From Roseovarius pacificus (lineage in GTDB: Bacteria; Pseudomonadota; Alphaproteobacteria; Rhodobacterales; Rhodobacteraceae): 64,000 bases of DNA. The notes below the pieces were generated by a model that saw nothing but the letters and a program-made list of their open reading frames with translations, was not told the origin of the DNA and searched no databases. Location of the stretch: the NCBI RefSeq assembly GCF_900142665.1, contig NZ_FRBR01000001.1:1-64000 (forward strand). Reading direction: 5' to 3'. The position numbers and the translations under genes are program-made. Positions 8,564-18,341 of this stretch are shown here, one piece after another. Positions within the stretch are counted from its first letter, which is position 1. Every line of letters begins with the position of its first letter.

Positions 8564-10108
8564 TTATTGCTTGATCCAGGCGTCGCGCGCCCCGTCGTTC
8601 ACGCCGATGGCGGTGGTGACGAGATCCTGAACTTCGCAACGATAGATCGTCGGGAACTCGATTTCGAGCAGCCACGCAACGGGGACGTCATCGACCAGTT
8701 GCTGCTGAATCTTCGTATAGATTTCCTGACGTGCCTCCGGGGTTGCGCCAACGGCGGCCTCGGCGAACATCTCGTCCAATTCCGGGTTGTCATAGCCAGC
8801 GACGTTGTTCCACGGGCTGCCCTTGGCGATGTTCGAACTCAGGTAGCTGCGCGCCACGCCAAGCGCCGGATCACCGTACTGATAGAGGTAGGTGAAGGCG
8901 ATATCGAAGTCCCATTCGGCCTGTTTCTGGTTCCAGCCCGCCACATCGGTGGCGACCATTTCGACGTTGATGCCGACCTCTTCGAGGTTCTGTTTCATCG
9001 CCTCGGCCCAACGCTGCCAGGTTTCGCCATAGGGCAGGGGCAGGATGCGCACCGGTGTGCCGTCATAGCCCATCTCGGCCAGCAGTTCCTTGGCCTTTTC
9101 GGGGTCCTGATCGTACATGACCGTGTCGTCGGTGTAGAAATTGGTCTTGGAGGACACGGGGCTGGTCGCGACCTTGCCGAAACCGTTCCAGATCACGTCT
9201 TTCACGAATTCGCGGTCCATCGCGTACATGACGGCCTTGCGGAACAGTTTGTCCGAGGTCGGGCCTTCGCGGTTGTTCATCCATGCCATGGCGTGCGGCG
9301 CGAAGTATTCCCAGCCCTTGCCGGTCGAACAGACGTTGTCCATTTCGGTCAGGCGCTTGACGTCCCAGTTCTCGACCGACCCGCCGGGCAGAACATCGAC
9401 CTCGCCATTTTCAAAGGCGACGGCGCGCGAGGCGGCATCGGGGATCACCCGGTAATAGACTTCGTCCAGATAGGGTTGCCCGTCGAGGTAATAATCCTCG
9501 TGCTTGACCAGGTGAATATAGCTGCCCTTCTGCCATTCCTCGAACTTGAAGGGGCCGGTGCCGATGGGCGTATTGTTTGCGGGGTTCGTGGCGAAATCGG
9601 TGCCTTCATAGATGTGTTTGGGGACCATCGGCATGGTGCCGGCCTCGAACACGCCGATGAAGGGGCCGAAGGGGTTCTTCATCTTGAAGACGACGGTGTG
9701 ATCGTCCGGCGCGGTGATCGTATCGACATGTTCAAGGCTGACGCGCAGGCGCGCATGGGTCTCGCGCAGGAATGTATCGACCGAGAAAACGACATCTTCG
9801 GCCGTAAAGGGTTCCCCGTCATGCCATTTGACGCCTTCGCGCAGGTGGAAGGTGTAGGTCATGCCGTCATCCGAGATTTCCCAGGACTCGGCCAGCGACG
9901 GCTGCGGGTTCAGATCGGTGTCATAGCGCAGCAGGCTTTCATAGATGTCGCCCGCGACAAGCTGCGTGGGGCCGTTCTGAACCAGGCCCAGCATCAGGCT
10001 GGGCGGTTCGGGCTGCACCACGATGTCGAGGCGCCCGCCTGCGTCTTGGGCCATGGCCGGAAGGGCCAGCCCGAGGGACAGCAAGGATGCGGTAACGAGG
10101 TTCTTCAT
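8564..10108 (-). CDS. ABC transporter periplasmic binding protein, peptide/nickel (family 5) type
   Basis: The 514-residue solute-binding protein has a clear Sec signal (MKNLVTASLLSLGLALPAMA, cleavage before QD). The mature family-5 fold includes TYTFHLREGVKWHDGEPFTAEDVVFS and the RKAVMYAMDREF stretch. ATG 10108 has GGGAG 6 bp upstream; an in-frame start 48 bp earlier lacks this and would hide the signal peptide. It is the first gene of the uptake operon. The neighbouring amidase suggests a peptide-like or amide ligand, but the family is too broad to name it. Confidence 0.92.
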   Translation of the reverse strand: MKNLVTASLLSLGLALPAMAQDAGGRLDIVVQPEPPSLMLGLVQNGPTQLVAGDIYESLLRYDTDLNPQPSLAESWEISDDGMTYTFHLREGVKWHDGEPFTAEDVVFSVDTFLRETHARLRVSLEHVDTITAPDDHTVVFKMKNPFGPFIGVFEAGTMPMVPKHIYEGTDFATNPANNTPIGTGPFKFEEWQKGSYIHLVKHEDYYLDGQPYLDEVYYRVIPDAASRAVAFENGEVDVLPGGSVENWDVKRLTEMDNVCSTGKGWEYFAPHAMAWMNNREGPTSDKLFRKAVMYAMDREFVKDVIWNGFGKVATSPVSSKTNFYTDDTVMYDQDPEKAKELLAEMGYDGTPVRILPLPYGETWQRWAEAMKQNLEEVGINVEMVATDVAGWNQKQAEWDFDIAFTYLYQYGDPALGVARSYLSSNIAKGSPWNNVAGYDNPELDEMFAEAAVGATPEARQEIYTKIQQQLVDDVPVAWLLEIEFPTIYRCEVQDLVTTAIGVNDGARDAWIKQ

Positions 10109-10308
10109 CTGTATCTCCCAATTGGAATTGTCCGGCGCTGTATCACCACCCGCCATTTCGGGCAGGCAAGCGTGATCGCCAGTGTTTTCCTTTTGCGCTC
10201 TGCCGGTGTCCCGATCTTTTGGCGCAGTTGTGATCGTGCGGGGATTTGACTGTTAGCGCAACCCTCCGCTGACACAGGTTCGTCGTGGGGGTGCGCAAGA
10301 GTCAAGCA

Positions 10309-10331
10309 AAATTGTCGACAGGCGACAATTT
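10309..10331. promoter_or_regulatory. Palindromic operator candidate for the GntR regulator
   Basis: A perfect 9-bp inverted repeat, AAATTGTCG-(5 nt)-CGACAATTT, lies 19 bp upstream of the gntR-type start, in the divergent region shared with the binding-protein operon. The core TTGTCG...CGACAA resembles operators of FCD-type GntR proteins (often T.GTC..AC.A). I infer autoregulation and control of the uptake operon. Confidence 0.6.
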
Positions 10332-10349
10332 GAAGGTTACCGTTGAACC

Positions 10350-11054
10350 ATGACGCGTCAGAAGCAGCCACTTTTCGAACCTCTTACGCGCGATGCCCTG
10401 TCACAGAGGATCGCGCAGATGCTGACCGATGCGATTGTATCGGGCCGTCTGAAACCCGGCGATCGGGTGGCGGAATCCGTGATTGCACGGGATCTGGGCG
10501 TCAGCCGCGCGCCGGTGCGCGAAGCGGGGCGGTTGCTGGAAAGTGCGGGTTTGCTGGTTTCAAAAGCCAATCGCGGGTTTTTTGTGCGCACGATCGATTC
10601 CGAGGATCTCGATTCGCTGTATGAACTGCGCCTGTGTATCGAGCGCGAGGCCACGGCGCGTGTCGTTCGCGAAGGGCGAAGCGGCGAGATCATTCCGACA
10701 TTGCTGGCGCAGATCGACGAGATGGTCGGTTTGTCACAGGACAGCCAGTTGATCTATCAGATCGGTATCGACCTGAAGTTTCACCGGACAATCGTGGAAC
10801 ATAGTGGGAACCGCCGCTTTCTGGCCGTCTTCGACAAGCTGGCCTCGGAAATTCAGGCCTGCACGGCGCTGATCGAAAGGGTGTTCGACGAGCCGGGAAA
10901 GGTGGCGCGCAATCATTATCTGATCGTCGACGCGCTGGAAACCGGGGATGAAATCGCCGCACGCGAGGCGATGGATTATCATATCGGCGTCGCCCGTGAG
11001 GCTGTGGTCGGCCATTTTCGCAAGCTCGAAGCCGAAAGCGGCGCTCAGGTTTGA
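10350..11054 (+). CDS. GntR-family (FCD subfamily) transcriptional regulator
   Basis: This 234-residue regulator has an N-terminal winged helix (residues 12-75, with LKPGDRVAESVIARDLGVSR and APVREAGRLLESAGLL). A C-terminal all-helical FCD ligand domain (about 90-220) has the metal/ligand residues seen in this fold (D..FH, and His residues near 180 and 208). It is divergent from the amidase/ABC operon across about 240 bp that includes a perfect palindrome, so it probably senses the transported substrate or a catabolite. Its 3' end overlaps the convergent eda gene by 10 bp. Confidence 0.9.
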   Translation: MTRQKQPLFEPLTRDALSQRIAQMLTDAIVSGRLKPGDRVAESVIARDLGVSRAPVREAGRLLESAGLLVSKANRGFFVRTIDSEDLDSLYELRLCIEREATARVVREGRSGEIIPTLLAQIDEMVGLSQDSQLIYQIGIDLKFHRTIVEHSGNRRFLAVFDKLASEIQACTALIERVFDEPGKVARNHYLIVDALETGDEIAAREAMDYHIGVAREAVVGHFRKLEAESGAQV

Positions 11055-11695
11055 GCGCGGGGGATACGGCTGGCGGCGCGGGCCAGTTCCGTAATCCGGT
11101 CCCAGTCTTTGGCCAGAATGGCATCGGGTGGAGCGACCCAACTGCCGCCGACGCAAAGCGTATTGCGCAAGGCCAGGTAGGACGGGGCGCTGTCCGGCGT
11201 TATCCCACCGGTCGGACAGAACGACACCTGCGGCAAGGGCGCGCCAATGGCTTTGAGCGCAGGCACGCCGCCCGAGGCTTCGGCGGGGAAGAATTTCAAC
11301 ATGTCATAGCCGCGCTCCAGAAGCGTCATGACTTCGGTTGCCGTGGCTGCCCCCGGCAAGACGGGTAGCGCGGCGGCTTCGCAGGCGTCGAGCAGGTTCG
11401 GGGTGCTGCCCGGCGAAACGGCAAAGCTTGCTCCGGCGGTCTTGCAGGCCTTTACGTCTTCGGCTGTCAGGACCGTTCCGGCCCCGACAATGGCGCCCTC
11501 GACCTGGGCCATTTGGGCCATTGCGTCCAGCGCGGCGGGGGTGCGCAGGGTCACTTCGAGAACGGGCAAGCCCCCGGCGACAAGCGCACGCGCAAGCGGT
11601 GCGGCGGTGGCGGGATCGTCGATGACCAGAACCGGAATGACCGGCACGAGGGTGCAGAGCGCACGGGTCCGGCGGCTGATCTCTTGCGGGGTCAT
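11045..11695 (-). CDS. eda: 2-dehydro-3-deoxy-6-phosphogluconate (KDPG) aldolase
   Basis: The 216-residue class I aldolase splits KDPG into pyruvate and glyceraldehyde 3-phosphate, the last step of the Entner-Doudoroff pathway. [14 protein letters not shown] carries the catalytic Glu and [12 protein letters not shown] carries the Schiff-base Lys; [11 protein letters not shown] and SFCPTGGI bind the substrate phosphate. The ATG overlaps the edd stop by one base (TGATG), so the two are translationally coupled. Roseobacters use the ED route as their main glycolytic pathway. Rhodobacterales may carry zwf and pgl elsewhere; neither is in this window. Confidence 0.95.
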   Translation of the reverse strand: MTPQEISRRTRALCTLVPVIPVLVIDDPATAAPLARALVAGGLPVLEVTLRTPAALDAMAQMAQVEGAIVGAGTVLTAEDVKACKTAGASFAVSPGSTPNLLDACEAAALPVLPGAATATEVMTLLERGYDMLKFFPAEASGGVPALKAIGAPLPQVSFCPTGGITPDSAPSYLALRNTLCVGGSWVAPPDAILAKDWDRITELARAASRIPRAQT

Positions 11696-13515
11696 CAGGA
11701 GGGCTCCTGCGGGAAAAGAGAAGACGCACCAAGCGTTGTCGAGCCGGTGGATTGGCGGAAAAGCTCGAACAGTTCGCGCCCGGTTCCGTGTGTATTGGCC
11801 GACAGGTCCGGCGTGGCCGGTGCGCGATCGAGCGCGCCATCGTTCAAAACGTCAAGCCGCCCGGCGCGGGCATCGACGCGCACCACATCACCGTCCCGCA
11901 GCCGCGCCAGGGGGCCACCAAGCGCGGCCTCGGGGCTGATATGCAAGGCGGCGGGCACCTTGCCCGAGGCCCCCGACATACGCCCGTCGGTGACAAGCGC
12001 GATACGCAGCCCGCGATCCAGAAGGACCGACAGGGTCGGTGTCAGCCCGTGCAACTCGGGCATTCCATTGGCGCGCGGTCCCTGAAACCGCACGACGACC
12101 ACGCAATCGCCGGTGAATTCGCCGGCGCGGAAAGCGGCCTTGACCTGATCCTGATCGTGGAACACGCGCACCGGGGCTTCGATCACATGCAGATCGGGAT
12201 CGACAGCCGAGACTTTCATGATCCCGGTGCCAAGATTGCCCGACAGGTCCTGCAATCCGCCGGTGGGTTGAAACGGGTCTGTTGCAGGGCGCAGAATTCG
12301 GTCGTTGCCGGTCTGGCCGGGACCATCCCCCCAAACGGCCACGCCATCTTTCAGTTTCGGCTCCTGCGTATAACGGCTCAGGCCCGGACCGGCGACCGTC
12401 TTGACATCGTCATGTAGCAATCCGGCCTGCAAAAGCTCACCGATCATGAACTGGAGGCCGCCCGCCGCATGGAAATGGTTCACGTCGGCCAGACCGTTGG
12501 GATAGACCTTGGCCATCAGGGGCGTAACCGACGAAATGGCGGCGAAATCCTCGGGCAATAGGATGATACCGGCTGCGCGGGCCATTGCGGGCAGATGCAG
12601 CACCAGATTGGTCGAGCCGCCCGTCGCCATCAGCCCGACCATGCCGTTCACGAAGGCGCGTTCATCCAGCACGTCGGCTGCGGGTGTATATGCGTTGCCA
12701 AGCGCCGTGATCGCCAGCACGCGTTCGCTTGCCGCCCTGGTCAGCGCATCCCGCAACGGCGTGTCGGGGGTGACGAAACTGGAGCCGGGCAGGTGTAGGC
12801 CCATGAATTCCATCAGCATCTGGTTGGTGTTGGCGGTGCCGTAGAATGTGCACGTACCGGGGCCGTGATAACTGGCCATTTCGGCGGCCATCAATGCAGT
12901 GCGGTCTATGTCTCCGGCAGCGAATTTCTGACGCACCTTGGCCTTTTCATCGTTCGGCAGGCCCGATGTCATCGGCCCGGCAGGCATGAAGATCGCAGGC
13001 AGGTGGCCGAAGGTCGCCGCCGTGATCACCAGGCCCGGAACGATCTTGTCGCATACGCCCAGAAACGCCGCCGCATCAAACGTGTTGTGGCTCAGCGCGA
13101 TGCCCGCCGCCATCGCGATCACGTCGCGGGAGAACAGCGAAAGCTCCATACCCGGCTGGCCCTGGGTGACCCCGTCGCACATCGCCGGAACGCCGCCTGC
13201 GACCTGCGCCGTGCCACCGGTTGCGCGTGCGGCCTGTTTGATCAGGTCGGGAAACCGGTGAAATGGCTGATGCGCCGACAGCATGTCGTTATAGGCGGTC
13301 ACAATGCCCAGGTTGGGGGCGCGATGCGTGGCAAGCCGGTCCTTGTCGCCGCCCATGGCGGCATAGGCATGCGCCTCGTTCCCGCAGCTCAGATGTGCCC
13401 GGTTCGGACCGGTTTCGCCAGCACGACGAACCCGTTCGAGATAGGCGTTTCGATGCGGAGCAGACCGTTTTCGGATACGGTCGGTGACGTCCTGAATGAT
13501 CGGATTGATCGGCAT
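11695..13515 (-). CDS. edd: Phosphogluconate dehydratase
   Basis: This is a 606-residue member of the IlvD/Edd dehydratase family, which converts 6-phosphogluconate to KDPG using a [4Fe-4S] cluster. Cluster and active-site segments are readable: [45 protein letters not shown] and the C-terminal [12 protein letters not shown] chose ATG 13515 because the family begins MPINP..Q.VTDRI; an in-frame TTG seven codons earlier is less likely. It precedes eda with a one-base overlap. The 63-bp gap to the DadA-like gene upstream leaves it unclear whether the pair has its own promoter. Confidence 0.95.
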   Translation of the reverse strand: MPINPIIQDVTDRIRKRSAPHRNAYLERVRRAGETGPNRAHLSCGNEAHAYAAMGGDKDRLATHRAPNLGIVTAYNDMLSAHQPFHRFPDLIKQAARATGGTAQVAGGVPAMCDGVTQGQPGMELSLFSRDVIAMAAGIALSHNTFDAAAFLGVCDKIVPGLVITAATFGHLPAIFMPAGPMTSGLPNDEKAKVRQKFAAGDIDRTALMAAEMASYHGPGTCTFYGTANTNQMLMEFMGLHLPGSSFVTPDTPLRDALTRAASERVLAITALGNAYTPAADVLDERAFVNGMVGLMATGGSTNLVLHLPAMARAAGIILLPEDFAAISSVTPLMAKVYPNGLADVNHFHAAGGLQFMIGELLQAGLLHDDVKTVAGPGLSRYTQEPKLKDGVAVWGDGPGQTGNDRILRPATDPFQPTGGLQDLSGNLGTGIMKVSAVDPDLHVIEAPVRVFHDQDQVKAAFRAGEFTGDCVVVVRFQGPRANGMPELHGLTPTLSVLLDRGLRIALVTDGRMSGASGKVPAALHISPEAALGGPLARLRDGDVVRVDARAGRLDVLNDGALDRAPATPDLSANTHGTGRELFELFRQSTGSTTLGASSLFPQEPS

Positions 13516-13578
13516 TGGCGGGTCCGGCTGATGCAAATATGCGCGTTAGCGATAACATATCAGCCGGATCAATGGGTT

Positions 13579-14838
13579 TCAAACGGAACCGAAACGATCG
13601 ACCCTGTAGGGGGACAGATCGACATTGGGCCGGATGCCACGAACCAGATCGGCCACGATACGGCCTGTACGCGGCGCCATCATCAATCCGTAATGCGAAT
13701 GGCCGAACGCCGCAAACAGCCCTTTGTGTCCGGGAACCTCTCCGATTGCGGGCAGGCTGTCGGGAAAGGAGGGGCGCAGCCCGCTCCAGGTGGTTTTCCG
13801 GGCGATGTTCAGGCCGGGCAGCATGTGACCGGCGACGGTGGCGATCGTTTCGGCCCGGCGCGGATCGGGCTGTGCATCCAGACCGGCAAATTCTGCCGTT
13901 CCGGCGGCGCGCAGGCCGTCCTCCATCGAACTGGCCACGAATTTCCGGTCGGTATCCATGACCGAGTTGTTCAGCGTCACGCCCGGATCGGCGAACATCA
14001 CATGATAGCCGCGCTCAGCCTCGAGCGGCAGTTTCAGCCCCAACGGGGCCAAGAGGCGGGCCGACCATGCCCCTGCCGAAACGATCAGCCGGTCGGCATG
14101 CAGGGTTTCCCCCGTGCAATCGAGTGTCCAGCCGCCTTGCGGATCGGGGCGCAGATCGCGGATCTCGGTTTGCAGCACCTCCCCGCCCATGGTGCGCAGT
14201 TTGTCGGTAAGGACCTGCATGATCCGTCCGGGCGAGGTGGCGCGGGCTTGCCCGTGGATCAGTACCGCCGCGCGGAATTCGGGGGCGAGATCGGGTTCGA
14301 GATCATGGAGATCGGCGGCGCCGATCCGCTCCACCCGCGCCCCGGCCACGCGGCGCAACTCGCTGTCCAGCCCACTGTCGGTGACCATCGCGGGATCGCG
14401 GCTGGCCAGAACGTAGCAGGCGCTGCGGACCAGCCCCTCATGGCCCGTGCCGGACAGGTGGTGGCGGTACATTTCGATGCTGCCCGAGGTCAGGTTTGCC
14501 ATCGCGGCAGAGCTTTGGCGCGCTGACGTTTCGGTGCCGTTCCGGATGAACCTTAACGCCCACGGCAGGAAACGGGGCAGGTGGCGTGCGCGTATGGTGA
14601 CCGGGCCAAGAGGGTCCAGCACCCAGCCGGGAGCCTTTTTCCAAATGCCGGGCATGGATTGGGGCACCACGGAAAAAGGCGAGATCACCCCGGCATTTCC
14701 GCTGGATGCGCCGCTTCCCGGCGTATCACGGTCTATCAGGCGCACGGGCACGCCATGCCCGGCCAGTTCCAGAGCCGTGCACAGACCGACGGCGCCGCCG
14801 CCCAGTATGGTGACGGGCCGATCAGTGTTCGGTGGCAT
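13579..14838 (-). CDS. D-amino-acid dehydrogenase-like FAD oxidoreductase
   Basis: The 419-residue protein is of the DadA/DAO fold. It has an N-terminal FAD Rossmann motif (VTILGGGAVGLCTALELAGHG) and a C-terminal GLRPSFPDSLPAIGE and FGHSHYGLMMAPRTGRIVADL typical of DadA-type dehydrogenases. It would oxidise a D-amino acid or similar amine to the keto acid and pass electrons to the respiratory chain. The ATG at 14838 sits inside the 3' end of the TRAP permease gene (17-bp overlap), so it was preferred over an upstream in-frame start. Co-transcription with a TAXI-TRAP system suggests that system imports the amine substrate; this is inference. Confidence 0.85.
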   Translation of the reverse strand: MPPNTDRPVTILGGGAVGLCTALELAGHGVPVRLIDRDTPGSGASSGNAGVISPFSVVPQSMPGIWKKAPGWVLDPLGPVTIRARHLPRFLPWALRFIRNGTETSARQSSAAMANLTSGSIEMYRHHLSGTGHEGLVRSACYVLASRDPAMVTDSGLDSELRRVAGARVERIGAADLHDLEPDLAPEFRAAVLIHGQARATSPGRIMQVLTDKLRTMGGEVLQTEIRDLRPDPQGGWTLDCTGETLHADRLIVSAGAWSARLLAPLGLKLPLEAERGYHVMFADPGVTLNNSVMDTDRKFVASSMEDGLRAAGTAEFAGLDAQPDPRRAETIATVAGHMLPGLNIARKTTWSGLRPSFPDSLPAIGEVPGHKGLFAAFGHSHYGLMMAPRTGRIVADLVRGIRPNVDLSPYRVDRFGSV

Positions 14839-17065
14839 TGTCGACGATCCCGTTAGCTCGTTTGCGAAGAAACTGGGGCAGGGCGACCAGCACAATGACC
14901 GCAAGCGCCAGAAGGTCGCTCGACCCGCTTGGGGCGACCAGCAGCAAACCTCCGGCAATCATGAAGAACCGGGACAGCCCGCCCATACGGTCGATGAAAT
15001 ACCCGGCCACCGCGGTGCCGATGGCAAACACACCCGCCGCACAGGTCAGCGAAACCTGGATGAAGGATATCAGGGTGAAATGTTCGGGCAGGACGATCAG
15101 GATCGTGGGCGCATAGACAAAGACCATTGGCACCAGCAGCTTGCCCAACCCCAGCGTAAAGGCGTTCAGGCCCGTGCGGAACGGGTTGGACCCGGCGATG
15201 CCCGCAGCCGCATAGGCCGAGGCGCAGACCGGTGGGGTGATTTCGGAAATCACGCCGTAATACAGCACGAACATATGCGTCGCCAGCGGCGGCACGCCAA
15301 GCTGGCTGAGTGCGGGCGTCGCGACGGCCACCAGCATGATATAAAGCGCCGTGGTCGGCAGGCCCGCCCCCATGAGGATACAGGCCATGGCGATCAGAAC
15401 CAGCGAGATGAATTGCTGGAGCGAGGGTTGCATGAAGGCCTCGACCGGAATCCATCCGATGACCCCATGCAGCCATGTCGCGATATCCGCCGCGCCGTTC
15501 GTGACCATAAAGCCCATGCGGAAGCCGACGCCGGTGGTGTTGATAACCCCCACGACGATGCCCACCGCTGCCGAGGCTGCCCCGACCGCGAGGGCATATT
15601 GAACACCCACATGGAAGCTGTCGATCAGATCCCTGAAATCCTTGCGCTCGTTCCGGTGCAGTGAGCCGAGGATGGTGAGTGCCGCAAGGATACCGGCAAG
15701 CGTGGCCGAGAAGCCTTCGCCGCTGGCGGGGGAGGCCTTCCAGAATATGAAGGCCAGTAACGCCAGTGGAATGGCCAGTGTCAGGGGGCGGTCAAAGGCA
15801 CAAAACCCCACCACGATGCACAGGGCCAGGCCGATAAAGGCCGCCATGTTGGGCGAATAGCCCGAAAACAGAACGATCAGCAGGGCAATCAGCGGGATGA
15901 TCGTATACCAGCCATCGCGCCAGACCTGCATGAATTTCGGCAACTGATCCTTGGGGTAGGCGTGCAGTCCCAGCCGTTTGGCGGTGAAATGCACGATCGA
16001 GAGGACGCCGATGTAATGCATCATGGCCGGCACGATGGCTGCGATCACGATGGTGGTGTAAGGCACCTCGAGATACTCGGCCATGAGGAAACTGGCCGCG
16101 CCCATGATCGGCGGGGTGATCTGTCCACCTGCCGACGAGGCCGCCTCGACCCCTCCGGCAAAATGGCCCGGATAGCCCATCTTTTTCATGTTCGGGATGG
16201 TCAATGAGCCGGTGGAAACGGTATTCGCGATGGAACTTCCCGAGATGGTTCCGAAAAAGGCCGAGGACACCACCGAGACCTTGGCCGGCCCGCCGGTATA
16301 GCGCCCGGCCAGCATCATGGCGTTGTCGACAAAGAACTGCCCCAGCCCCATGCGCTGTGCCACGACGCCGAAAAGGACGAAGTGGAACACCACGGTCGAG
16401 ACGACCCACAGGGTGATGCCGAATATCCCCTCGGACGGGAAATACATGTTGTTGACGAACTGGCGCCAGTCGACCCCTGGGTGTTGCAGGATTTGTACCG
16501 GCATCGACGGACCGAACAGGGCGTAGGCCATGAAGACGAGAATGATCAACGGCAGCACAAAGCCGATGGTGCGCCGCGCGATTTCGAGAGTGGCAAAGAT
16601 CAGGACGGTTCCCAGGATCACGTCGACCGTGGTCGGGTTGCCCTGACGCAGTGCCTGTTCGGGAATGTCGAGTCCAAGGATGTCGAGGCCGCGCCAGCTG
16701 ATCCACAGAAACAGCGCAGCCAGTATTGCCGCCAGTGAGATTGCCCAGTCGTAAAGCGGAACATTGCCCGGTTTCAGTGGTCCTGCGCCGTCATAGGAGA
16801 GGCTGGCAGGCGTGCGCCGCACGGGGAAATAGATGAAGATGAACAGGAAAAGCCCGGCCAGATGAATGCCCATATGGATATGATCCACCGGCGTTCCGAA
16901 CCCGGCGGTCCAGACATGGTAGGCCGCGAACAGGATCGTTATCCAATAGATGGCCCGTGTCAGGGTTGGCCCGTTGTCTCGGGTATTGAGGGCGCTGTCG
17001 TATTTCTTTTCCAGCTCTTCGAGCTGCTTGGCGTCCAGATCCGTGGACAGGCGGTCACTGGCCAT
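14822..17065 (-). CDS. TRAP transporter fused permease (TAXI type, DctQ-DctM fusion)
   Basis: This 747-residue membrane protein has about 17-18 hydrophobic helices: a small-subunit-like N-terminal part and a DctM-like large part. Family segments include SSAFFGTISGSSIANTVSTG and AGGQITPPIMGAASFLMAEY, the latter repeated in variant form (SEITPPVCASAYAAAGIAGS). The start at 17065 has GAGGAA 7 bp upstream; a TTG 18 bp earlier was rejected. It is a sodium-dependent secondary transporter that works with the TAXI binding protein encoded upstream. The cytoplasmic N-terminus has a short charged helix (QLEELEKKYDSAL). Confidence 0.93.
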   Translation of the reverse strand: MASDRLSTDLDAKQLEELEKKYDSALNTRDNGPTLTRAIYWITILFAAYHVWTAGFGTPVDHIHMGIHLAGLFLFIFIYFPVRRTPASLSYDGAGPLKPGNVPLYDWAISLAAILAALFLWISWRGLDILGLDIPEQALRQGNPTTVDVILGTVLIFATLEIARRTIGFVLPLIILVFMAYALFGPSMPVQILQHPGVDWRQFVNNMYFPSEGIFGITLWVVSTVVFHFVLFGVVAQRMGLGQFFVDNAMMLAGRYTGGPAKVSVVSSAFFGTISGSSIANTVSTGSLTIPNMKKMGYPGHFAGGVEAASSAGGQITPPIMGAASFLMAEYLEVPYTTIVIAAIVPAMMHYIGVLSIVHFTAKRLGLHAYPKDQLPKFMQVWRDGWYTIIPLIALLIVLFSGYSPNMAAFIGLALCIVVGFCAFDRPLTLAIPLALLAFIFWKASPASGEGFSATLAGILAALTILGSLHRNERKDFRDLIDSFHVGVQYALAVGAASAAVGIVVGVINTTGVGFRMGFMVTNGAADIATWLHGVIGWIPVEAFMQPSLQQFISLVLIAMACILMGAGLPTTALYIMLVAVATPALSQLGVPPLATHMFVLYYGVISEITPPVCASAYAAAGIAGSNPFRTGLNAFTLGLGKLLVPMVFVYAPTILIVLPEHFTLISFIQVSLTCAAGVFAIGTAVAGYFIDRMGGLSRFFMIAGGLLLVAPSGSSDLLALAVIVLVALPQFLRKRANGIVDNATEH

Positions 17066-17121
17066 TCGGCAATTCCTCGGCAATAGGGAATGGCGGCGCG
17101 CTTCGGGCGCACCAGAGAAAA

Positions 17122-17147
17122 CGGGCCAACCTGATCAGGCTGGCCCG
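17122..17147 (-). other. Intergenic stem-loop between TAXI binding protein and TRAP permease genes
   Basis: CGGGCCA pairs with TGGCCCG at the ends of a 26-bp dyad with one internal mismatch and a small TGATCA centre. No T-run follows. It resembles the hairpin after the other binding-protein gene in this window (8520-8541) and probably sets higher expression of the binding protein. Confidence 0.5.
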
Positions 17148-17164
17148 GTGCTGCGCGGACTTGG

Positions 17165-18175
17165 TCAGTCCAGCATGCCCGCTTCTTTGTAGAAGCGTTC
17201 GGCCCCCGGATGCAGGGGCACGCCGATGCCTTCGACACCGTCAAGCGCGGTGTCCAGAGTGATCACCTTGGCCTTAGGGTGGCCGTTGTCCATCAGTTTG
17301 CGTGCCGTGTCGGACCACAGCGCCTTGGTGATCTCGTAGATCAGCTCTTCGTCCTGATTGGCGTTGGTCACCAGAATGCCGGAAACGGCAAGCGTATCGA
17401 CGTCATAGTCGACGCCCGGATAGGTACCTGCGGGGATCATCGACTTGATGTAATACGGCACGGCCTCGTTGCCAGCTGTCAACTCTTCCTCGCTCCAGTC
17501 GTAAAGCTCCATGCCCTTGGTGTTATCGAGCTGGATCATCGCGGCGACCGGGGTGCCGGCGGCGTAGAAATAGGCATCCAGCTGACCGTCGGCCAGCCTC
17601 TCGGCGCTTTGGGTGTTGTTCAGTTCGGCCTCTTCGATGTTGTCGCGGGTGATGCCTTGCGTCGCAAGGATCAGTTCAATCGCGATTTGCGTGCCGGAAC
17701 CGGCCTGCGCGATACCGACGCGTTTGCCTTCCAGATCGGCCAGGCTGTCCAGTTTCGCGCCTTTCGGCAGGACAAGGTGCAGGTCTTCGGGGAACAGGTT
17801 GGCGATCACGCGCAGATCGGGCTTGGCGTTGCCTTCGAAGACATCCGTGCCGTTATAGGCGAAATGCAGTGTTGCGGCACCTGTCAGGCCCGCTTCCATC
17901 TGACCGGCCTGCACGGCGTTTACGTTGTGGGCTGATGCGTTGGTCGATTGCGCGATGGCCACCAGCCCCGGCACGCCGCAGTTGCCGCCTTCTTCGCAGG
18001 GGCGCGACCCCGGAGGGTTGGAAATGGCATTGGCGATAATCCCGCCAATCGGGAAATAGGTGCCGCCCGCGCTGCCGGTGCCGATGCGGAAGAACTTCAT
18101 GTCCTGCGCCGCGGCGGGCAGGGCCATGCCAAGACCGGCAATTGCTGCGATGGTGAAATTTCTGAGTCGTCCCAT
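17165..18175 (-). CDS. TAXI-family TRAP transporter solute-binding protein
   Basis: The 336-residue protein has a signal peptide (MGRLRNFTIAAIAGLGMALPAAAQ) and the TAXI fold, which begins FFRIGTGSAGGTYFPIGG. Other family stretches are GKRVGIAQAGSGTQIAIELIL and AYFYAAGTPVAAM. An ATG three codons upstream (18184) is only 2 bp from AGGGAG, whereas 18175 has an 11-bp spacing; both are possible. It is the periplasmic partner of the fused TRAP permease. TAXI proteins bind glutamate-like, aromatic or other organic acids, so the ligand is not predictable. The downstream DadA-like oxidase hints at an amine. Confidence 0.92.
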   Translation of the reverse strand: MGRLRNFTIAAIAGLGMALPAAAQDMKFFRIGTGSAGGTYFPIGGIIANAISNPPGSRPCEEGGNCGVPGLVAIAQSTNASAHNVNAVQAGQMEAGLTGAATLHFAYNGTDVFEGNAKPDLRVIANLFPEDLHLVLPKGAKLDSLADLEGKRVGIAQAGSGTQIAIELILATQGITRDNIEEAELNNTQSAERLADGQLDAYFYAAGTPVAAMIQLDNTKGMELYDWSEEELTAGNEAVPYYIKSMIPAGTYPGVDYDVDTLAVSGILVTNANQDEELIYEITKALWSDTARKLMDNGHPKAKVITLDTALDGVEGIGVPLHPGAERFYKEAGMLD

Positions 18176-18341
18176 TGTGTGCATATCTCCCTGAGGAATG
18201 ATTGATCCTGCGCTTTTTGGGGTGCGCAGTTGTTCAAACAGGAGCGACCGCCCCCGTCCAATGGCACGGTGCACGCTGCGGATCATAAACACAAATCGAA
18301 AATTTTTTGAATATTATAAAAAGTGCTTATATAAGGTGCCC
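18176..18341. promoter_or_regulatory. Divergent control region of TAXI-TRAP operon and LysR gene
   Basis: This is a 166-bp divergent spacer. Its LysR-proximal half is strikingly AT-rich (about 18296-18335), with nested dyads such as ATAA-(7 nt)-TTAT and TTTTT-(9 nt)-AAAAA, which fit a LysR T-N11-A site. No single site can be fixed by eye. LysR regulators usually act on such divergent promoters. Confidence 0.4.
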
